From NCBI GenBank assembly GCA_011048855.1, contig DSCZ01000451.1:1-10456 (forward strand): DNA of 10,456 nucleotides, read 5' to 3'. The notes under the pieces are model-generated. The model did no database searches. It had not been told where the DNA came from and saw nothing but the letters and a program-made list of their open reading frames with translations. Source of the stretch: Desulfobacteraceae bacterium (GTDB taxonomy: Bacteria > Desulfobacterota > DSM-4660 > Desulfatiglandales > Desulfatiglandaceae). The position numbers and the translations under genes are program-made. Positions 7,404 through 10,456 of the stretch are shown here, one piece after another; the first letter of the stretch is position 1; every line of letters starts with the position of its first letter.

Positions 7404-7693
7404 ACTACGATCTTTTCATGGGATATTTCACCGAAGATGCCATGGAAAACGATCAGGCCGTGAAGGATCTAGAACCCCAGTACCGGCGGAACTTCAACAA
7501 CTTGAGGGATCTGTCGTATGATATCCATGTGAATCAATATTTTGTCCGGCACGACAGGATAGAGGTAAGCGGTGACTACGTTCTGCGTTGGCGTTTCAAA
7601 AACTCCAGATGGAAGAAAAGGAAGGGGAACATATTTCTGTCCCTGGTGCAGGTCGATGACGATTACAGGGTGAGCCGGTTAGTTTACCATTAA
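7328..7693 (+). CDS. NTF2/SnoaL-like domain, 3' part of the frameshifted J-domain gene
   Basis: This is a 121-codon frame with a nominal GTG at 7328, which lies inside the repeat and has no ribosome site, so it is unlikely to be made alone. Residues from about 7 to the end have the shape of an NTF2/SnoaL cone fold: an opening helix 'IEQFLASYCGAYQQLNYD', a FMGYFTEDA turn, and then alternating strands ending in RWRFKNSRWKKRKGN and SLVQVDDDYRVSRLVYH. In the restored 470-residue protein it would follow the Pro/Glu stalk and lie in the periplasm. Such domains often bind small ligands or partner proteins; no catalytic residues can be assigned. The stop is 20 bases before the next gene. Confidence 0.7.
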   Translation: MVAAGPPLEQIEQFLASYCGAYQQLNYDLFMGYFTEDAMENDQAVKDLEPQYRRNFNNLRDLSYDIHVNQYFVRHDRIEVSGDYVLRWRFKNSRWKKRKGNIFLSLVQVDDDYRVSRLVYH

Positions 7694-7713
7694 AATCGTT
7701 TAATACTCGTCAA

Positions 7714-8136
7714 ATGAAGCGTATGAACATGAGAATTCAGCGAAATTTACTGCGGGGATTCGTGCTGACTTTTTTATTGACTGCCTGCAGCCCGTTCATA
7801 AATCATCACGCGGAAGGTCTTCGCCTGCTTGAAGCCGGGCGGAACGCCGAAGCCTGGGAAGCATTCGAAAAAGGTTATGAAAAAAATCCGCTTTCCCCTT
7901 TTTCATTGAACAATAAAGGTTATGTATTGGAAATGAGGGACGAGAAGCTCTTCGAAGCAGCAAAGTTCTACCGCCGCGCCATTGCTGCCTGCGAAGACCA
8001 GCGAGATGATAAGGAAGTGAAGCGTATCGAAAAAATGGCCCGTGAAAACCTCTCGCGGGTTCTGTGGAAAATACAGGCCGCTCCTCGATGGCACGTCAAC
8101 GTTCCGGATCCGAAAAACCCACCCCGAAAAAGCTGA
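7714..8136 (+). CDS. Small TPR-like lipoprotein
   Basis: This 140-residue precursor has a basic N-terminus, a hydrophobic core and a lipobox LTAC with Cys25, so it should be cleaved by signal peptidase II and lipidated. The mature part holds one clear TPR pair at about 33-95 ('GLRLLEAGRNAEAWEAFEKG', then 'NNKGYVLEMRDEKLFEAAKFY'). The tail is Pro-rich. Alternative ATGs at 7723 and 7729 are possible because none of the three has a clear ribosome site; the first is used here. It is the last gene of the (+) arm and overlaps the convergent export gene by 41 bases. The function is unknown; its position suggests a scaffold or assembly role in EPS export, comparable in place to other TPR lipoproteins found in export loci. 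Confidence 0.8.
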   Translation: MKRMNMRIQRNLLRGFVLTFLLTACSPFINHHAEGLRLLEAGRNAEAWEAFEKGYEKNPLSPFSLNNKGYVLEMRDEKLFEAAKFYRRAIAACEDQRDDKEVKRIEKMARENLSRVLWKIQAAPRWHVNVPDPKNPPRKS

Positions 8137-9148
8137 ACCTGAAGCCGTGCCAGAGTTTCCCCAGGGCGCTTGATTTTGCAAAAATCACATCCTGATCTTC
8201 CACCGGGATATTCCAGTTTTCAGGCTTGGAAATGTCTATCGTTTGCATGTTCCGTTGTCCGCCTTTGTTGCGGATGACAACGATTTCATCCTTGACAGCA
8301 TAAGGCGCGAACCCTCCCGCAGCAACCACCGCCTCCTGCAGGGTCATTTTTTGCTTTATCGCATAGGAGCCCGGCCGGCGGACCGCACCATCCACGAAGT
8401 ATTCCCCCGCCTCGGCCACGTATATTACATCTCCGCCGTTGATTTCTATGTTCAGTTCCGTTGCCCCCTCACCGATCAGCTTGCCAAGATCCACATAAAA
8501 AACGCCTTCACGCGGCGCTTCACCTGCAGCCGGCGTCGCTCCCCGACGCCGCACCTGCACCGTGCGGGCGGCCTTGTCCGTCAAGCCGCCTCCCAGTGCC
8601 AGCACATCAAGCAAACGTTGCTTGGACATGTAATCGTATGTTCCCGGGCTTTTGAACTGCCCTACCAGGGTCACCCTCTGGCTGTAATGTTCCGCGACAA
8701 AAATGCTCACATGAGGATTCTTGATGTACTTTTCACGATAGGCATTCTCTATATAGGTTTCGGCTTCCCGCGCCGTCATGCCGTCGACCTTAACCTGCCC
8801 GAGCAGTGGCAGGGTAATATACCCCCTGGAGCTGATTCTTGCCTTGCTGCACAACTCTTTGGCCTCGAATATATCCACCTGCAGCAGATCACCAGCGCCA
8901 AGGATGTAATCAGCCGGATCCACATGCAACTGGGCCTGGCTCATAAGCTGCTCGTTCAATGTTTCGATTTCCCTTGCCCGCCTATCCTCAGCAATCCGCC
9001 CGGAGACGGATGAATCCTCTCCGTCCCCGGGCGCATCGGCCAGGTAGCCCGGATGACCGGTGGAGCAGGCTGCAATACACAACAATGCAAAGAGCGCCAC
9101 CGTCCCCCGAAGATTTCTGCATTTAAGGAAATTTAAAACCACGTACAC
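8096..9148 (-). CDS. Wza-type polysaccharide export lipoprotein
   Basis: This 350-residue protein is expected to form the outer-membrane channel through which polysaccharide leaves the cell. The signal peptide ends in the lipobox IAAC with Cys28. A poly-export domain starts at about 77 (DPADYILGAGDLLQVDIF, with the GDLL signature) and includes GYITLPLLGQVKVDGMT at 109-125. Two SLBB-type beta-grasp units follow, at about 158-200 (VTLVGQFKSPGTY) and 249-295 (YFVDGAVRRPGSY). The C-terminal segment 328-350 is short and aromatic, and it replaces the longer amphipathic helix seen in Escherichia coli Wza. The GTG start at 9146-9148 has AAGGA seven bases upstream on this strand (9156-9160). It follows the FecR-like gene after 21 bases, so the two are probably co-transcribed. 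Its end overlaps the convergent TPR lipoprotein gene. Confidence 0.93.
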   Translation of the reverse strand: MYVVLNFLKCRNLRGTVALFALLCIAACSTGHPGYLADAPGDGEDSSVSGRIAEDRRAREIETLNEQLMSQAQLHVDPADYILGAGDLLQVDIFEAKELCSKARISSRGYITLPLLGQVKVDGMTAREAETYIENAYREKYIKNPHVSIFVAEHYSQRVTLVGQFKSPGTYDYMSKQRLLDVLALGGGLTDKAARTVQVRRRGATPAAGEAPREGVFYVDLGKLIGEGATELNIEINGGDVIYVAEAGEYFVDGAVRRPGSYAIKQKMTLQEAVVAAGGFAPYAVKDEIVVIRNKGGQRNMQTIDISKPENWNIPVEDQDVIFAKSSALGKLWHGFRFSFFGVGFSDPER

Positions 9149-9169
9149 ACTCTTTTCCTTTAAAATCCG

Positions 9170-9889
9170 TTATGGCCTGAAGGGGCTTGTGGGTGGGGTG
9201 TCGTCGTCGTCAAAAACATCCAGCCACACGAGGCCGCCGATCATACCCCCGGCTACCGCCCCCGCCACAAGCTTGGTGTTCAGCTCCTCGCCCGCAGATG
9301 CTCCGGCACCCCCGCCGCCGAGATCAGCCTGGGCTTTTTGAATCCACAGGCTGTTACCGGCTTCGATCACCTGGCGCCCACTCGAGTGAACCAGAACCAG
9401 TTTCCCGCCTTCAATAACCCCTATTTCCATTCTGTCGTCTTCGTAAAGCAGGTAGCCTTTGACACCGAACGTGTCGTTGGATGCTTCGATCACGGCGCTT
9501 TCAACCCTGGCCGTATCCTGTGGACTACTGAAAGAAAGGGGGCACTTGAGCTCACCCAATGCGAAATAAACGCGCCCCTGCTCAACGAAAATATCCGTAG
9601 CCCCTGAAAGGACTCCAACCGAAAACCTCGCATTTTCAGCGGAAACCAGATAAATTCCGTCCAGGCGGACCCCGCATTTCCGGTTGGATTCGAGTATTTT
9701 CCCGACCGGCAGAGGGGCTTCACTGCTCAATTCACCGATTTTTTTACCCCCCTCGAAAATATAAACCTTTCCCTCGGGAAGCACTCTGGCGGCATCCAGC
9801 CCCGCTGCCAGGGCACCACCACCCAAACTCACGACAAACAAGAACACAGCTGCCTGTATCAGTCGGCCCTTAAGAAAATAACCGGTCAC
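9170..9889 (-). CDS. Exported FecR-like protein with C-terminal membrane segment
   Basis: This 239-residue protein opens with a signal-like hydrophobic segment (about 9-25) and a plausible cleavage site after ALA at 27-29. Residues 40-185 are beta-rich and repeat short strand pairs, including 'GATDIFVEQGRVYFALG', 'ESAVIEASNDTFGVKGYL' and 'MEIGVIEGGKLVLVHSSGRQ'. That pattern is close to FecR-type periplasmic domains. A Gly-rich linker (191-197) leads to a second hydrophobic segment at about 207-224, then DDDD and a Pro-rich tail. The start is set at GTG 9887-9889 because AAAGGAGG (9896-9903 on the complement) lies six bases upstream; a longer reading from TTG at 9907 would run through that site. 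It is the first gene of the (-) unit with the export lipoprotein. FecR similarity is by pattern only, and no sigma factor is near. Confidence 0.7.
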   Translation of the reverse strand: MTGYFLKGRLIQAAVFLFVVSLGGGALAAGLDAARVLPEGKVYIFEGGKKIGELSSEAPLPVGKILESNRKCGVRLDGIYLVSAENARFSVGVLSGATDIFVEQGRVYFALGELKCPLSFSSPQDTARVESAVIEASNDTFGVKGYLLYEDDRMEIGVIEGGKLVLVHSSGRQVIEAGNSLWIQKAQADLGGGGAGASAGEELNTKLVAGAVAGGMIGGLVWLDVFDDDDTPPTSPFRP

Positions 9890-10218
9890 GATTTGCCTCC
9901 TTTCCAATTGGTTGTCCCTGCCGCTTATAAACTTTCACCCGTGTCGGGCGGGTTGGTTTATAATTTAGAATTTAGTTGTTTGCTATTCGGATTTTTTCTC
10001 ATGTCTTTGAGAGTGAATTCCATTCTGGATTCTACCCCCAACTCATAGTTTCTCTTATTAACTCGAAATCTACCTGCATGACAATTACCGGCGAGAACAA
10101 AAAAGGTTTCTTTATGAAAGTTTAAACTATCTTTGATGCGAGTAGCACTGCAGATTGACTCTGTCAAGGTTTTTTCAACAGGTTTTTAAAGCTCACTACC
10201 TTAAAACACTTACAAAAA
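9890..10218. other. Intergenic leader region of the (-) EPS unit
   Basis: This AT-rich stretch lies between tRNA-Leu and the FecR-like gene. It holds one promoter candidate (10139-10167), a short ACCCG/CGGGT hairpin near 9937-9953, and the FecR-like gene's strong ribosome site at 9896-9903. A 69-codon (-) frame at 9958-10167 starts at TTG on the -35 element and has no ribosome site, so it is not called. Confidence 0.6.
10139..10167 (-). promoter_or_regulatory. Extended -10 promoter candidate for the FecR-like/export unit
   Basis: On the (-) strand a consensus TTGACA (10162-10167) is followed after 17 bases by TACTCG (10139-10144), with TG one base before it (extended -10). It would start near 10132 and give a leader of about 240 bases before the GTG at 9889. 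Confidence 0.4.
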
Positions 10219-10305
10219 TGGTGCCGAAGGCGGGATTTGAACCCGCACGGGCGTCGCCCACTACCCCCTCAAGATAGCGTGTCTACCAAATTCCACCACT
10301 TCGGC
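10219..10305 (-). tRNA. tRNA-Leu (anticodon GAG), CCA encoded
   Basis: This is an 87-base class II tRNA on the (-) strand. The acceptor GCCGAAG pairs with CTTCGGC, followed by A and an encoded CCA at 10219-10221. The anticodon stem CTATC/GGTAG encloses TTGAGGG, which gives anticodon GAG. A long variable arm (TGGGCGACGCCC) and the T arm GCGGGTTCAAATCCCGC support leucine. It lies 19 bases after the secG stop and is probably co-transcribed with it. Confidence 0.97.
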
Positions 10306-10310
10306 ACATT

Positions 10311-10340
10311 AAAACCCGGGCCTCTCACTGGCCGTCCGGG
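10311..10340 (-). terminator. Weak bulged hairpin plus T4 after secG
   Basis: On the (-) strand CCCG and GGCC (10337-10340, 10330-10333) pair with GGCC and CGGG (10319-10322, 10315-10318) around a loop that contains the secG stop, then TTTT follows. The three-base bulge and short T run make it weak; a processing signal between secG and the tRNA is equally possible. Confidence 0.25.
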
Positions 10341-10456
10341 CTCGTTGCATCCTGGGCTGCAGGTACTTGCCGCCCCGTCACATCCTCCATCACCGAAGAG
10401 CCGGCGCCTTGACCGAACATCAGGGTCAGGCCCAGGGATGTAAACATGAACAACAC
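10325..10456 (-). CDS. secG: Preprotein translocase subunit SecG, C-terminal part (partial)
   Basis: Only the last 43 codons and the TGA (10325-10327) are in the window; the gene continues beyond 10456. The visible residues begin with the end of a hydrophobic helix ('VLFMFTSLGLTLMFG'), followed by a Gly/Ser turn and SSVM, then a hydrophilic Gln/Asp/Pro tail. This matches the second helix and variable tail of SecG, the small partner of SecYE in protein export. The call is strengthened by the following tRNA-Leu(GAG), since secG next to a leucine tRNA is a known arrangement, for example in Escherichia coli. The fragment is short, so some doubt remains. Confidence 0.8.
   Translation of the reverse strand: MLFMFTSLGLTLMFGQGAGSSVMEDVTGRQVPAAQDATSPDGQ

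Noticed and set aside
6904..7521. 205-codon (+) frame through the stalk repeats
   Set aside because: It is an alternative frame of the repeat with low-complexity Arg/Pro composition; the J-domain frame explains the region.
8243..9013. 256-codon frame on the (+) strand
   Set aside because: It is antisense to the export lipoprotein, which has full family motifs.
9958..10167. 69-codon (-) frame in the leader of the FecR-like gene
   Set aside because: It has a TTG start on the -35 element, no ribosome site and no recognisable family.

Overview
The window looks like part of a Gram-negative chromosome, most plausibly a deltaproteobacterium (Desulfobacterota). That placement is inferred from moderately high GC and an outer-membrane exopolysaccharide (EPS) export lipoprotein alongside a fused Wzz/BY-kinase; the sequence alone does not fix the genus.

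Layout. (1) 189-1373 (+) encodes a Y-family DNA polymerase homologue with its own promoter. It has a clamp-binding motif but has lost the catalytic acidic residues, so it resembles an ImuB-type accessory factor more than an active DinB. (2) 1374-1831 is intergenic. It holds a perfect 12-bp palindrome, a TTGACA promoter candidate, and a hairpin with a T7 tract that could be a terminator or attenuator. (3) 1832-8136 (+) is a tightly packed EPS gene set: a PHP-type (CpsB/CapC) tyrosine phosphatase, a membrane-anchored TPR-like protein with a C-terminal galactose-binding-like domain, an 815-residue Wzz/BY-kinase, a membrane J-domain protein with a frameshift that separates its C-terminal NTF2/SnoaL-like domain, and a small TPR lipoprotein. 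(4) 8096-9889 (-) is a convergent two-gene unit: a secreted or anchored FecR-like protein followed by a Wza-type export lipoprotein. Its end overlaps the end of the (+) arm by 41 bp. (5) 10219-10456 (-) holds the 3' end of secG followed by tRNA-Leu(GAG), a core-genome boundary.

How the genes work together. The BY-kinase and PHP phosphatase form the usual phosphorylation switch for polysaccharide chain length and export, and the Wza homologue supplies the outer-membrane channel. The TPR/galactose-binding protein, TPR lipoprotein and FecR-like protein are probably envelope accessories. No glycosyltransferase, flippase or polymerase lies in the window, so this is an export/control module whose synthesis genes must be elsewhere. 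The most unusual items are the catalytically stripped Y-family protein and the inner-membrane J-domain protein with a periplasmic repeat stalk and NTF2-like domain.
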